A stretch of DNA of 64,000 nucleotides from Temnopleurus reevesii (GCA_036244855.1 BQKZ01000297.1:90906-154905); one strand, 5' to 3'; shown: positions 1 through 11,631, numbered from the stretch's first letter. Translations and numbers: made by a program. The notes: a model not told the origin generated them from the letters alone.

Positions 1-130
1 TTGAATTAAATATTCTGGACTACATTCGACCAAAATACTTCATAGAGGTTATCATTTTGGCATATATGAGGTACACAACAAGTTGTAAGCATAACCGTAA
101 TGTGTGCAAATGTAGTTTTCTACCTTTAAA
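1..130. repeat. Dispersed ~130-bp repeat, copy 1
   Basis: These bases match 11502-11631 almost base for base, with a constant offset of 11501 and only a few substitutions. The similarity stops abruptly at position 130, and the repeat may continue left of the window. Each copy lies near the start of a tandem array: this one precedes the array at 182-2480, and the other sits just upstream of the terminal exon and its array. No ORF or terminal structure is visible, so its class is unknown. Confidence 0.8.
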
Positions 131-181
131 GGATTATGGACAGTTATCTCTTTTTGATCACAATCCTTTTAATTGTACCAT

Positions 182-2480
182 CAGACATCCAGATTGGCAA
201 GCAATGTAGAATTGACTGATTTAGGATCACTTACATCCTCTTTTCTCTTAATTAACTTTGATCATTAGAGCAGCAAGTGTCTTTACAAATGGCATTGATC
301 AAAGATTTTAAATTTACTGTTACACAGTGTTTGATAAGAGATCTCATTTCACTTAGTTGTAATCCTCTCATACAAACGTTGTATCGGTGCTTTTCCTCTT
401 ATTTGATGCGAATGATGTTGGAATGAGATTACAAAAAAAAATAAGATACTTAGATGTATTAAAACTAAGCTTAAATCTCTTTTGAATGTACTAAACTTGC
501 AGACACTTTAATTGGAGAATAAGAGAGCACAGTGTCACATAACACTAGATCATTCATGTGTGACCTATTCCTTAACTTTGTTCATTAACTATGTTCATTA
601 ACTATGTTCATTAAAGCAGTCAGTGTCATTATGAAATTGACCAAAGGTTTTAAATTGACTGTTATATAGTGTTCATAAAAGATCTACACTTGCTTACATC
701 ATGGAACTGTTTTTCCTCCATTTTTGATGGGAACTATATTTGAATAAGATCATGGAAAAGTTAAAATAATTATCAAAAACCATTATATCTTTTGAATGTA
801 CCTAACTTTCAGACACTTCAATTGGAGAACAAGAGAGTGCAATGTCAAATAATATCATTTATTTGTATTCTCTTGATTAACCTTGTTCGCTAAATCACCA
901 AGTAAGGTCCTTTACAATTTAAATTTTTTTTAACTGTTTAAAGTGCTATACAGCATATAATATAAGTAAATATAGTGTAAACCACTCATACAACTTTTAT
1001 GATATGCTTTTCCTTGTATTTCATGTGAATTAAGTTTTGATAAGCTATCTCGTTTCAATTTACTAAATTTTCAGACATGTTAATTGGTGTACAAGAGAGT
1101 AATCTCAGAACACTTACATCTATTATTCCCTTGATTAACTTTGTTCATTAAATTAGCAAGTATCTTTACACAGAAAATTGATCAAGAGTGTTATAAATTC
1201 CCGTTCATTCCCTTTTCCTTTTTTAATTAGTGAACTTTATAATGGTAAAAGGCTTAATGAAGGTTTTCACTTTTGATTGATCTAACTTTTATTGTGATAT
1301 CAGACATCTTGATTGAAGAACAACAAAACTTAATTCACATTGTTAAATTAACTCAGATATCTATTACATCTTTTATCTTCTTGATAAACTTTGTTCATAA
1401 AAGCAGCAAGTATCTGTATCCTTGAGCAAATTGATCAAATGACACTCTAAAGCCCCGGTCACATAGGACCCTGAAAGCAACACGATTCACCCCGACTCTT
1501 TGTTAATTCACAGTTAACTGCCTCAGAACAACGAGTCGGGGTGAATCGTGTTGCTTCCGGGGTCCTATGTGACCGGGGCTTTAATTAACAGGTACATCTA
1601 TGCAGTATGAGGTTTAATAGAGCTGGTGTAATTCCCCTGTAATTTCTGCTTTCCTCTTATTTGTTGTGAATTTATGTATGAATAAAAAAAAAATCAAAGG
1701 ATGAACAGCTTAATGAAAGCTATCACTTTTGATTGCTCTAACTTTTATTGTAACATCAGACACCTTGATCGAAGAAGAAGAGAGTTAAAATCACAATGTT
1801 GAATTAACTCAGATCTCTTCCATCTTTTATTTTCTTGATTAACTATGTTCATAGAAGCAGCAAGTATCTGTATCCTTGAGAAAATTGATGAAATGGCACT
1901 CTAAATATTAATAACAGGTACATCTATGCAGTATGTGGTTTAATAGAGCTGGTGTAATTCCCCTGTTCCTGATTCATAATTTCTGCTTTCTTCATATTTG
2001 TTGTGAATTTATGTATGAATACAAAAACTTCAAAGGATGAAGGACTTAATAAAAGCGATCTCTTTTGATTGCTCTAACTTTTATTGTAATATATCAGACA
2101 CCTTGATTGAAGAACAAAGGATCTCAATCTACAATTTTGAAAGGCATAGTTTCCTTTGACATCTTTTATTCTGTTGATTAACTTTGTTCATTGAAGCAGG
2201 AAGCCATATTGATACAAGTGGATTAAAGGTGTTTTATGAGTAAAGTAGTGAATGTTTTCAAACTTAAGCTTTATTTTTGTTGTTGTTATTTTGATAGAGT
2301 TTTGAACAAAGATTTTTTTTAATGTTTCCTGTTTCGTTTTATCCCATTTTAAAAAAGCCACCTCAGACACCTTGATTGGTTAACAAAAATCCTGATGCAC
2401 AATGTTTTGTAAAGTGTATTATGAAGATCACTTAAATCATTCTTTTATTTTCTTCATTAACTTTTTTTCATTAAAGTAGC
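182..2480. repeat. Degenerate tandem array, about 8 units of 230-340 bp
   Basis: A recurring block reads CAGACAYCTTGATTGAAGAA, then about 60 variable bases, then TTAACTTTGTTCATTAAAGC and AGCAAGTATCTTTACA. Copies begin near 182, 501, 811, 1072, 1302, 1756, 2096 and 2366. The fifth interval is long only because a 130-bp MITE at 1451-1580 interrupts it. Units at 1302 and 1756 are most alike, including a shared downstream block ending in ACAGGTACATCTATGCAG. All frames carry stops, so this is an old satellite or minisatellite rather than an exon array. Confidence 0.75.
1451..1580. mobile_element. MITE family A, copy 1
   Basis: This is a 130-bp near-perfect palindrome with termini AGCCCCGGTCACATAG and its complement, and a short loop around GTTAATTCACAGTTAAC. 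It is flanked by TAA on the left and TTA on the right. Family copies lie at 34597-34727, 43247-43376, 46268-46398 and 53537-53667, two of them (plus the duplicate) with perfect TAA flanks. A 3-bp TWA target duplication is typical of PIF/Harbinger elements, so that superfamily is inferred. It has no coding capacity. Confidence 0.85.
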
Positions 2481-2500
2481 AGATCACTGTTTAAATGAGA

Positions 2501-2721
2501 TAGGCGGGTTTACTAATAGATGCAAATTTTATGCATACCTCTAACACAAAGGTTGTTCTTGACAACCCGAAAGCTTGCCCAAGGCTTGCCCGACATAACA
2601 ACAAGTAAAGTAGGCAAACTGGATTCCAATTATTGTAGTCTTATTGTTATCAACCGGTCTACGGAATACCACGTAACTATGTTAAAGGCACGTAAATTTG
2701 AATAAAAGTAAACCCCGCCTA
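2501..2721. mobile_element. MITE family B, TA-flanked, about 220 bp
   Basis: The ends are inverted repeats: TAGGCGGGTTTACT on the left and AGTAAACCCCGCCTA on the right, with TA at both outer edges. Much of the interior recurs inverted at 37850-38040, sharing AAAGCTTGCCC, CCGACATA and CAACAAGTAA. The short ORF across it has no recognisable content. A TA target suggests a Tc1/mariner-type MITE, by inference only. Confidence 0.65.
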
Positions 2722-2809
2722 TTGATTCTGAATTGACAAGTTTAGTGATACTTTGTTCGATGTATATATGTATAATTTTTGTATATTTTGAAATGCGCAT
2801 AATAATAAA

Positions 2810-3012
2810 GAATAAAGAAGAAAAGGAAAAGAAGAAGAAGAAGAAGAAGAAGAAGAAGAAGAAGAAGAGGAATAATAGGAGGAAGAAGAAAAACAGAAAA
2901 AGAAGACTGCAAACATGAAGAAGAAGAAAACGGGGAAGAACAAAAAGGAAAAGAAGAGGGAGAATAAGAGGAGGAACAAGAGAAGAAGAAGATGAGAAGA
3001 AGAGAGAAAAAG
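2810..3012. repeat. Purine-rich (GAA/GGAA) low-complexity tract
   Basis: Almost every base for 200 bp is A or G on the + strand, beginning as a GAA trinucleotide run and decaying to mixed GAA, GGA and AAG. Apparent poly-Lys and poly-Ser ORFs here are by-products of composition. Such polypurine tracts can form triplex DNA; nothing more can be said. Confidence 0.85.
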
Positions 3013-3019
3013 GAGTTAA

Positions 3020-4230
3020 GTGATATTATCCTTTGCACCAATGGTGTATTAAGATTGATGTTTTAAATCTATCAATTTAATAAGTGTAAATTACTTAATT
3101 TTTCCTTATGAGATTCCTCGATATCACATGGATGTTATATGGGGATCATGAATTATGCTTACAGAAAATGTTGATTACTTCCATAAAAAGCAAAATATCA
3201 AATATCTTACTTAATCGTAATCATTTGTTGATTAATAGTTTTCATTGTTAAAACAATTTAATAGATTTCTATACCATATTAACCAGGCAGTTGTAGTAAG
3301 CCGTGCCCTAGTTTTTGCTTTATCCTAAAGGATTACACTCAGAGAAAAGTAGTGTATGTTTTGAAATGTCAATTTTCAGCCGATTCTCTAAATCATTGTT
3401 AATTGTCTAGGGATATAATAATAATCCAGCAGAAAAATACATTTCACCCACCCATGACCCCAATCAGTGGTGGAAAAACTAATTAACTTTCCATTTTATT
3501 TACTTCTCTTCATTTGTATCCAATCATTGACTTGGGTTACATTTAATTCGCTTTATTTGATTTAATTTGCTGGGTATTGATACTTCATAAAATGTCAATT
3601 AATTGAGGTTTGATTGCAAAGTTTGGTATTAGTTTTTTCCCATGCCAGGGATCACACCTAAATATGCAATCACAAAGTACCCTCTGAAAGTATTCTGCTA
3701 GCATATACTGTATGAGAGAGTTTACCATACGCATGCACATACTACATATATTTCACTGAATGAAAAGTTGTGCATAATCATATTTAGATATTCTATGTTT
3801 TTGATGGACATGTTAGCTTAAAAATTATTCTATATTGAGTAAAAAAAAAAATTGTAAAGAGGCTATCAATGCCTCCTAAATATTCTCGCCATCGACTGAA
3901 TACAAATGAGAACCGTTTTGGGTGCTTTGCAGTTTTTTACCATAAACATCTCATCTGAGCAAGGGTGCTCATTTCTGGTTACTGACATTCGTGCAAATGC
4001 ATCCATATTAGTGCTATTTTGCTAGGTTTCAGATAGAAAAAGATCATGTTCTTGATGTTAAGCATCATTACAACATGGGGTGTTTCTTCGATGCTGCATA
4101 AAGCACCTCTCCTAATGTTAAGGAAGAAAAATTGAAAATCATTTTGAAATGATAAATGTCGTATTTGTGTATTAGCAGCCCAATCTGGAAGTTACATCAT
4201 CAGCGCAATTAGATCAGTATTGTCCATGTC
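3020..4230. other. AT-rich stretch with no recognised feature
   Basis: Stops are frequent in all frames, and I found no convincing splice-bounded exon, inverted repeat or array. A short A-run lies near 3841. Confidence 0.5.
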
Positions 4231-4238
4231 GAGAGATG

Positions 4239-4484
4239 ATGGGTGACTTCAAGTACAGTGTTCGGTGTTGGTTTTGGTGTTGAGAGAGCAAAATGGTCAG
4301 TAAACCGAGCTCCAACACCGTTGGTCAGTTTACAGAAGTGATACAGAAATGACCGGAAATACATCAGAATCATGCTATAGGTCTGCCCCAAACACCGACA
4401 GACTTCAAGTTTGGTGTTGAGGCTGGTGTTGGTTTTGCCGCAACACCAACACCAGTGTTCAACACCGTACTTGAAGTCAGCCAT
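4239..4484. mobile_element. MITE family C, about 245 bp
   Basis: The outer ends are inverted repeats, GGGTGACTTCAAGTAC on the left and GTACTTGAAGTCAGCC on the right. Both arms carry GGTGTTG and CAACACC motifs that repeat internally, so the arms fold into a hairpin with sub-repeats. A minus-strand ORF crosses it but only reflects the palindrome. No second copy is seen in the window and the target duplication is unclear. Confidence 0.65.
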
Positions 4485-4603
4485 TGATTGAAATCACCTT
4501 TTTTCGTTGGGGAGAATTGCAAAAGCACTCGATAGGGGAAAGGGGTTGCACTCTGACATCAACCTATGGCTCTGTGCTTTGCCAAGTGGGTGTGTCTCTC
4601 ATT

Positions 4604-4604
4604 G

Positions 4605-4650
<46 letters not shown>
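4604..4650. repeat. C-run followed by (CT)n microsatellite
   Basis: A run of C bases passes directly into about 18 CT dinucleotides. The Ser/Leu-repeat ORFs in this interval are compositional. Confidence 0.9.
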
Positions 4651-4652
<2 letters not shown>

Positions 4653-4948
4653 TGAGTATCATTGCAATTATCATGGTCTTGACAGATTCTTCTTTGTTTA
4701 AAGATCAGTAAGATTATCTGATTTAAATAATCTCTTTAAGAAATTGATATTTGAGACCACTTCAAGCTTTCTTACCCCTACCTGTACCCCCCCCCCACAA
4801 AAAAAAGAATAAAAAAGGAAGCACTCATTCTATGCACAAAGATTTTAAATGTCATTCATTATATCTGTTATTCAGTTTGTGTGTTTATTTGTTTTTATTC
4901 AGTAAATTAAAACAAAAGAAATCAAAATGAACATAACTTTTTTTTCAG

Positions 4949-4987
4949 CTCATCCATGGGGTCCTCAAGAATAAATATATTCTATAC
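4949..4987 (+). CDS. Very tentative internal exon, 39 nt
   Basis: The tract AACTTTTTTTTCAG is a good 3' splice site. It is followed by 13 open codons (LIHGVLKNKYILY) and then TAC|GTAAAAC as a moderate donor. Its phase (0/0) is compatible with the candidate exons at 8271-8312 and 11008-11041, which is the only reason to list it. An exon this small is easily produced by chance in 64 kb, and no homology is recognised. Confidence 0.13.
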
Positions 4988-5594
4988 GTAAAACAAAACA
5001 AAAACAACAGTGTTGTGAGCATATTGTAATCTAAATTGGATGGCAATTAAGATGAATAAACAAGTCATTACATTCAATTAATTTATGCTATTAATTTGAT
5101 CCACAAAAAGGCATAATTTATTTAATTTTATTTATTTCTACCTCCAACATTTTACGCAATATGATAGAATAACATGAACAATATAATCATAAAACAACAT
5201 GTAGAATGACACTTCCTCAATAAAACGTGAACAATGTTTAGATATAGGTCTGATCAATAGGTAAACCGGTATCTTTTTTAATCTTGGGATATTATGAGAT
5301 TAACTAATCTTAATCTTTCAATAAGAAAGAATGCTTACAAACTTCTTTCATGAAACTTCAAGATTTGTGTACCTCTAGGCTTCTATTACAAGGTGAGCAG
5401 GTATCCTCTTTGATCTTAGGTTCATAATCAGATTGACTGGTCATAATCTCTTTAGGAAGATGGTGTTATGTGTATTGTATGAGCCTCACTCCACCTTCCC
5501 CCGCCTTGCCCTACCTTCCCCCACCTTACCAACCCACCCCCATAGAACGTTTTAAAAAGTGTGCTGTTATTCATATTATATGAGATCACTTTTA

Positions 5595-5933
5595 NNNNNN
5601 NNNNNNNNNNNNNNNNNNNNNNNNNNNNNNNNNNNNNNNNNNNNNNNNNNNNNNNNNNNNNNNNNNNNNNNNNNNNNNNNNNNNNNNNNNNNNNNNNNNN
5701 NNNNNNNNNNNNNNNNNNNNNNNNNNNNNNNNNNNNNNNNNNNNNNNNNNNNNNNNNNNNNNNNNNNNNNNNNNNNNNNNNNNNNNNNNNNNNNNNNNNN
5801 NNNNNNNNNNNNNNNNNNNNNNNNNNNNNNNNNNNNNNNNNNNNNNNNNNNNNNNNNNNNNNNNNNNNNNNNNNNNNNNNNNNNNNNNNNNNNNNNNNNN
5901 NNNNNNNNNNNNNNNNNNNNNNNNNNNNNNNNN
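5595..5933. other. Assembly gap (339 N)
   Basis: This is a run of N. ORFs spanning it are artefacts. The left end of the transposon fragment at 5934-6043 is probably hidden here. Confidence 0.99.
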
Positions 5934-6043
5934 CTCGTAGAAAAATATGCTATGATCTTGAAATGTGTATAGAAACTATATGTCATGGTATATATCCCCA
6001 AAATTCACATTTCTTTAATCTTTACCAAAACTATACATGGGCT
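5934..6043 (+). mobile_element. TTAA-family transposon, right-end fragment
   Basis: This fragment ends in CCAAAACTATACATGGGCT followed by TTAA at 6044-6047. It matches, in inverted orientation, about 110 bp of the left side of the complete element at 18453-18963. Shared stretches include AAATATGCTATGATCTTGAA and TATATCCCCAAAATTCAC. The other end is missing, most likely in the adjacent gap. Confidence 0.8.
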
Positions 6044-6799
6044 TTAATGATGGATTAACAGTTCTTAATCTTTTTAAGAAGGTGATGGTATTCACATTGA
6101 TTAATAATTGGGTACCCCCACCCCTCTAAAGAAAAACGGAAAAAGAATATTTCATTAAAGCAACAACACTTTGACACAACTATATTGATCAATATTATTA
6201 CTAATGCCAAGGAATGAATTTCCTTCTCCTGTAAAGAAACTTTGACATTTTTTATGTGAATATATGGCTTCTATGAAAGTTTTTCTTTGATCTTAAGTTA
6301 ATAATGGGATGTAACAGGTCTTAATCTATTTAGGAAGGTGATGATATTCACATTGAGCTATAATTGAAGTCCCCCCCCCCCAAAAAAAAAAAAAGAATAA
6401 ATAAATTGCTGAATAGAATATTTCATTAAAGCAACAACACTGACACAAACGTATTGATCAATATTATTTTGAATACAAAGTAATGGATTTCCTTGCTCCT
6501 ACGATTTAAGATTTTCTTTGATCTTTGTTCAATAATGAGATTTAAATGGTCTTAATCTCTTTAGGAAGGTGAAAATGGCAATAGGATATTTCATTATAGC
6601 AAAAACATATTGATCAATATTATTTTCAATACAAAGGAATGGATTTCCTTGATCCTTTAAAGAAACTAAAGAGGTCTTTTTTTGTAAATATATGGTTCGT
6701 ATGAGAGATTTTCTTTGATCTTATGTTAATAACGAAATTTAACTGGTACTAATCTGTTTAGGAAGGTGGTGATATCCAATGCTTTTGTGATGTCATTAA

Positions 6800-8260
6800 G
6801 ACATAATGCATAAAATCAATATTGAATAAATAGTTTAGGAGAGGTTTTAACACAAGTTGATTAACGCCAATTTACAAGTCTGGTGATTTCTTAGGTTTAT
6901 TGTCAAGTTTCATCTTCCTTATTCCATTTTGAGGACCAGTTATGTTTGGAAACCAAAATACAAAATGGGAGTGTGGCATTATAAATATTGACACACTCTT
7001 TGATAAATAACATAGCGGTATGATGTTATTAGTCCATTGATTTACTTTTTTGTTCATTATTCATTTATTCTTTCCAATCTTTGTTTGGATTTGTTATGCC
7101 AATCTGGGTTTTTACCTTTTAGGAGAGATCATTTTATTTGAAATTAGGAAAAAAAGAGAGAGATGGGGGGAAAATGTCTGAATATCGTACATGACTGGCG
7201 TACAATATCAAATTAAGCAAGTATGTCTGCAAAGTTATCATTGGGTGCTTAAAAATGCTAATGTCTAAAATGTTACATCTATGGACATTATAATGGAAGT
7301 ATTGTCCTATAGTAATGCGTATTTATGTTGTATATTTATATCGTGATAGTGCATAAGTTGTGATTATCTTTATTCTTGCATTATCTATTGATTTAAATTT
7401 GAATGTAATAATAATAATGATGCACAACATTTATATAGTGTTTAAGTGTTTCTAAGCACTATGTGCATTATTACATGGCTCTATGGCTACCATTTGGTGC
7501 TCACTGCATTAAAGGAATTTCTTCCTACTGGTACCCATTCACCTCACCTGGGTTGAGAGCAGCACAATGTGTATATATCAGGCAGATTGATGGAAAAATT
7601 TAGAGTTTATTGCATAGCTCAGTCCCAATGTTAAGCAGTCAAGAATGACATCTGCCAGATTTTTTTCTTAATCCAGACTTTTTTCCTGAATTTTTTCAAC
7701 ATTCATTGGCCATCAAGAAAACTTTTTTTAATGTGATTAAAAGGATATCCAAATGGTTTTCAGACTTTTGCATTGATCCCCATTGTCGTCACAGAACAAC
7801 GTCATTAACATCAAATTGAGTCAGCTAAGTTCAAAGTTAACATTTCTACTAACAAAAAAATATAAACATCACTTACCACACTGGTGTTCATCAGAAGAAA
7901 ATTGCTCTTCAGACATGTCAGGATTTTATCAAAGTCTTAAATCACGAAGCCTGATTATTGTCTATGTTGTCTGTGGGTTGTAATTGTAGGCCCTGCTATA
8001 TTGAATGATGGATGTGTTTACAATTTTACAAGTCTTGATAGTAATTAATCTAATCCCATCAATTTATCAATTTTCACTGATAAGCTGCTTGATCTCTTTT
8101 TTCGGTTTAATCCTAGTCATGTTATATGGCATTGCAATAAATTCTGCGAGGCAAAAGGCATCACATGCCTCTTCCAACATGAAAAATACTGAAAATTGCC
8201 AATCATTTAGTCATATTTAGTGGTTGCCCAATTTGCTATGTAATTTGACCAGAGTTTTTT
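6800..8260. other. No gene recognised; contains a SINE/retroposon-like block at 7405-7570
   Basis: Most of this interval is AT-rich with scattered stops. Bases 7405-7570 resemble a dispersed element common in marine invertebrates: a TAATAATAATGATGCACAAC lead-in, TTTATATAGTGTTTAAGTG, then CACCTGGGTTGAGAGCAGCA. That identification is from memory of similar repeats and not confirmed. The 66-aa ORF at 7783-7983 has no credible features. Confidence 0.4.
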
Positions 8261-8270
8261 CTATGTTCAG

Positions 8271-8312
8271 GTTCAGAAAGGATATGTAATTTTGGATAAA
8301 TCATTTGTCCAG
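8271..8312 (+). CDS. Candidate internal exon, 42 nt
   Basis: The sequence TTTTTTCTATGTTCAG ends a good acceptor. The next 42 nt are open in only one frame (VQKGYVILDKSFVQ) and end at CAG|GTATAT, a strong donor. Both flanking introns would be phase 0. It could join to 11008-11041, which starts in the same phase. The length is small and the product is unrecognised. The alternative is a fortuitous acceptor/donor pair. Confidence 0.3.
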
Positions 8313-8319
8313 GTATATC

Positions 8320-9050
8320 TGATCCATGATACCTCAATTGTGTTTAATATTAGTATTGAAAAGCTAAATGTCTTCTTAGGAAGTATACAAATGAGCAAGA
8401 AAGTGGGTTACTCTTTAAAATGAATAATTACAGCTTTGGTTACTCTTAATAATTTACAAAAAAGTGCTACGTCTTGAGACCATTCCATTCCATGTTTCTT
8501 GAGACTCTGATTGAATCTGTTTTTTAGTTTAAATTGCTTACAAATATCATTGAATTCTCTTTTCCATCAGTATTGTTCTTTTGTTTTCCTTTTTTCTTAT
8601 ATCTGTTAAATTCTTCTCTCTTTCATTCCCTCATCCTAGTATCAGTAAAAGGATAAATCAATATATAATTCTATTAGTTTTCATTGTTTGTTGTTTTTCC
8701 CTTCCTCTGCCCATCCCTTCATCCATCTTTCATTCCTCTCCTTTTTCTTTTGATCTTTCTATGACGTCTATCTCTTTATCATCCACTGTATTTTTATCTC
8801 TCACGCATTATCTCTGTACCAATTTGGTGCACCATATTAACCAGGTTTTTGTTACAAGTGAGAATAAAATCACCACTTTTAAAGCCATTTTCTTTGCAAA
8901 AAAGAAACATTTATCATATCAAGGACCACATCACACTACATTCTACTTTCAAAGCGTCTATTCTATCCATACCACCATGCCAAGCAGTTTGTCTCGAAAA
9001 GTGATTTATCACCAAAGAAGAATAGCATGAAAGTAGATTGCTCTCTAACT
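8320..9050. other. No supported feature; pyrimidine-rich patch near 8560-8800
   Basis: A 149-aa ORF (8581-9030) begins in CT-rich DNA and gives an Ile/Leu/Phe/Ser-rich product without recognisable domains, so I treat it as compositional. Confidence 0.4.
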
Positions 9051-9056
9051 TTAAAA

Positions 9057-9362
9057 ACCTACGATAAAAGAGAATCTTCTTAGCGAATCAAGCAATCTAG
9101 AAGTCAGATTCATCTCTTTTGAGAAATTACAATGGAATGAAATCGATAACCAATTGTATCTGATTCTCCTGCAAAATCCTCAACCTGGACCAATTTTTAA
9201 CCTATGATGAAAAGAATCTTCTTAGCGAATCAAACAATTTACAAGTCAGATTTATTTCTTTAATGTCACGATGAGCATGCGAACTGATGAGGAAATTACA
9301 AAGGAATGAAATCGAGAACCAATTGTATCTGATTCTCGAGTGAAATCCGCAACTGGGACCAA
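9057..9362. repeat. Two-unit direct repeat, about 150 bp
   Basis: The block AGAATCTTCTTAGCGAATCA ... ACCAATTGTATCTGATTCTC occurs twice, starting near 9057 and 9208, with about 85% visible similarity. The second copy carries an insertion around ATGTCACGATGAGCATGCG. No ORF spans both units. Confidence 0.8.
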
Positions 9363-9559
9363 TCACGGACCAACAAAGGAAACAATGTTACTAATCCAGA
9401 TTACCGTGACAGGAGTTTATGAGATTGCAGCGGCCATCTTGATACCCAGTTACAGATTTTCAATTATATTATTAACTGGCGGTATTGTGAGACCAATTAG
9501 GGATGTCTGGCTATTGGATTTATGTCTTGGAGTTAAATGCGGATCACGCTGATATGAAC

Positions 9560-10830
9560 CGATGCGTGTCTTCCTTTGGTTGCAACTCATTATATTTCAA
9601 CAATTACGGTGTGATTTTAGTCTGAAGGTGGTACAGTGTATGTGTATCTATTACTGCTTCAGCCAGATATCTACCGCTTTCTACAAGTTTTATTTTCTCT
9701 CTCTCACTCTCTTTCCAATTCTGCATTTCTAAATTTCTTTACTTTCACTCTTTTCTACGATCTCTTTTCCTTTTGTCTAATTTTGGTTGCAATAGATTCA
9801 CTTTTCAACAATTTCAAGATTACATTAATTTGAATCTTATGTATTGCTGCTTCGTCCAGATTTCTACTGCTTTCTGCAACTTTCATTTTCCCTCTCTGTC
9901 TCTTTCTCTCTCATTCCTAATTTCTTACTTTCTTCCACTATCTTTTTTTCTACCATCTCTTTCACTTTTGTCTAATTTTGGTTGCATTTGATTACATTTG
10001 ACCAATTACCTTTGTTGTTTGAATCTTACGTATAGGTATTGCTGCTTCATCCAGGAGCCCTCTGATTTCTCCAACATTCGTTTGCTCTCTTTCTCTGTCT
10101 TTCACTCCCATTCTCAATTTCCTTTTTTTCTACTCTCTATCTCTCTACAGTACCTTTTGTCTAATTTTGGTTGCGATTGATTCTATTTTGATAAGTACTT
10201 GATTACTTTTAAAGTTTGAATCTTACATGTATGTATTACTGCTTCGTCCAGATGTCTACTACTTTCTTCAATTTCCATTTTCTCTTTGTCTCTATCTCTC
10301 TCCCATTCTCAATTTATCATTATTTTCTATACCTTTTATGTCTTTTCCTCTTGTCTTCTTTCAGGTAAAATCCATTTTGTTTGAACTATTATATCATGAT
10401 CTTTAATCACAAGCCGACTTGTCAAAATTACAGCATCAAGCATATGTCAATTGCTCTCTCGTGTTATTATTTTTCTGTCTCTTATCTATCTTCTATCTTT
10501 CTCAATATTCTTGTCTTCTTTGGTTGCAATTGATTCCAGTTCAATAATTACATCATGATTTCAGTCTTAATCTGACTTGTATCAATTACAGCATCAAGTA
10601 TATGTCAATCACTCTCTCCTATTGTTATTTTCTGTCTCTTTATCTCTCATTCTCGTTCCCTCTTCTTGTGTTTCTTCCTCTGTAGCATTTTTCCCATTCA
10701 TGTCTTTTTTTTAGTTTTGATTAAGTCCATTTCACTGATTACATCATGAGTTTAGTTTGAAGCTGACTTGAATTGATAAACTCATAATCATTTTTTTTTC
10801 AAATACTATGCAATCTCACCCTTTATATCT
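9560..10830. repeat. Tandem array, about 6-7 units of ~190 bp
   Basis: Each unit has TTTTGGTTGCAATTGATTC, a short AT block, GTATTGCTGCTTCGTCCAG and a CT-rich tail of variable length. The anchor GTATTGCTGCTTC or its decayed form lies near 9647, 9841, 10035 and 10226. Later relatives (TTACAGCATCAAG) lie near 10430 and 10582. The spacing is 191-194 bp in the best units. Serine- and leucine-rich ORFs here come from the CT tails. Confidence 0.8.
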
Positions 10831-11007
10831 CCCCCCTTTTCTCTTCCATTCTTAAGCCCTCCCCCAAAGTTGTTTGTTTCTTGTATTTGAATTCACAACT
10901 CTTGAATGTTTGATTTTGTTCACTCTTTCGGTTAAATATATTGTTATTCTTTTGTATAAGAAATATTGTGACTGATGAATTCTTTAATTTCCATATACTT
11001 TGTGCAG

Positions 11008-11041
11008 GCGCAACCCGGTTCCAGTAGTCATTGGGTTAAAG
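11008..11041 (+). CDS. Candidate penultimate exon (34 nt) of the gene ending at 11878
   Basis: The acceptor CCATATACTTTGTGCAG precedes GCGCAACCCGG, and AAAG|GTAGAA follows as donor. Reading frame 0 gives AQPGSSSHWVK plus one base. That base and the two leading bases of the exon at 11745 form GAT (Asp), so splicing gives HWVKDKFVMN in frame. The patch is more GC-rich than its surroundings. The intron would be 703 nt and contains a 65-bp tandem duplication. The exon is very short and no homologue is recognised. Confidence 0.38.
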
Positions 11042-11061
11042 GTAGAATACTACTTTTGCAG

Positions 11062-11191
11062 CCTAAAATTTGACTTTCCAAGATTGTTGTGTTATGTTGA
11101 AGAGTACTAAATGTTAGAACTTATCACCTAAAATTTGACTTTCCAAGATTGTTGTGTTATGTTGAAGAGTACTAAATGTTAGAACTTATCA
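11062..11191. repeat. Perfect 65-bp tandem duplication
   Basis: Bases 11062-11126 and 11127-11191 read the same (CCTAAAATTTGACTTTCC ... AGAACTTATCA). This is a recent duplication or an assembly/haplotype artefact inside the presumed last intron. Confidence 0.9.
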
Positions 11192-11501
11192 ACAATCAAT
11201 TAAGCACAAAGATAGATAATGATAGGCGCATTTATAGTTATTCCAATAATAATTCTTCTATTCGGGCATCGACCTAATTCACCGTACGTTCAAAGTTCAA
11301 AACAGCCGTTAACCCCTCATTGACCAATAGCGCAAAAGTCTCTCTCAGCGCGTATTCTGTATGGTGTGGCAGTGTATTGAAGTGCGCACTGTACGTGCTC
11401 TTACGTTTTGTGTGTGTGTGTGTGTGTGTGGTACCGGAATACGCTAGGAGTGTCGCGATACCGTTGGTTTCAAGATGAATTATGATACAATAGATTTTTA
11501 T

Positions 11502-11631
11502 TTGAATTAAATATTCTGGACTAGATTCGACCAAAATACTTCAGAGAGGTTATCATTTTGGCATATCTGAGGTGCACAACAAGTTGTAAGCATAACCGTA
11601 ATATGTGCAAATGTAGTATTCTACCTTTAAA
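11502..11631. repeat. Dispersed ~130-bp repeat, copy 2
   Basis: This is the second copy of the block at 1-130. It lies between a short TG run (about 11410-11430) and the terminal exon. Similarity ends sharply at 11631. Confidence 0.8.

Larger units (their letters stand above)
4690..6790. repeat. Degenerate tandem array, units about 200-260 bp
   Basis: The motif TTAATCTCTTTAGGAAGGTG recurs, preceded by TTTTCTTTGATCTT and followed by TATTTCATTAAAGCAACAAC and ATTGATCAATATTATT. Clear units start near 6064, 6322, 6552 and 6750. Weaker relatives lie near 4724, 5312 and 5441, left of the gap. A transposon end at 5934-6043 sits inside it. No frame is open across units. Confidence 0.65.

Noticed and set aside
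2719..3041. Ser/Leu/Phe-rich minus-strand ORFs and a Lys-rich plus-strand ORF
   Set aside because: These are by-products of the GAA-rich purine tract.
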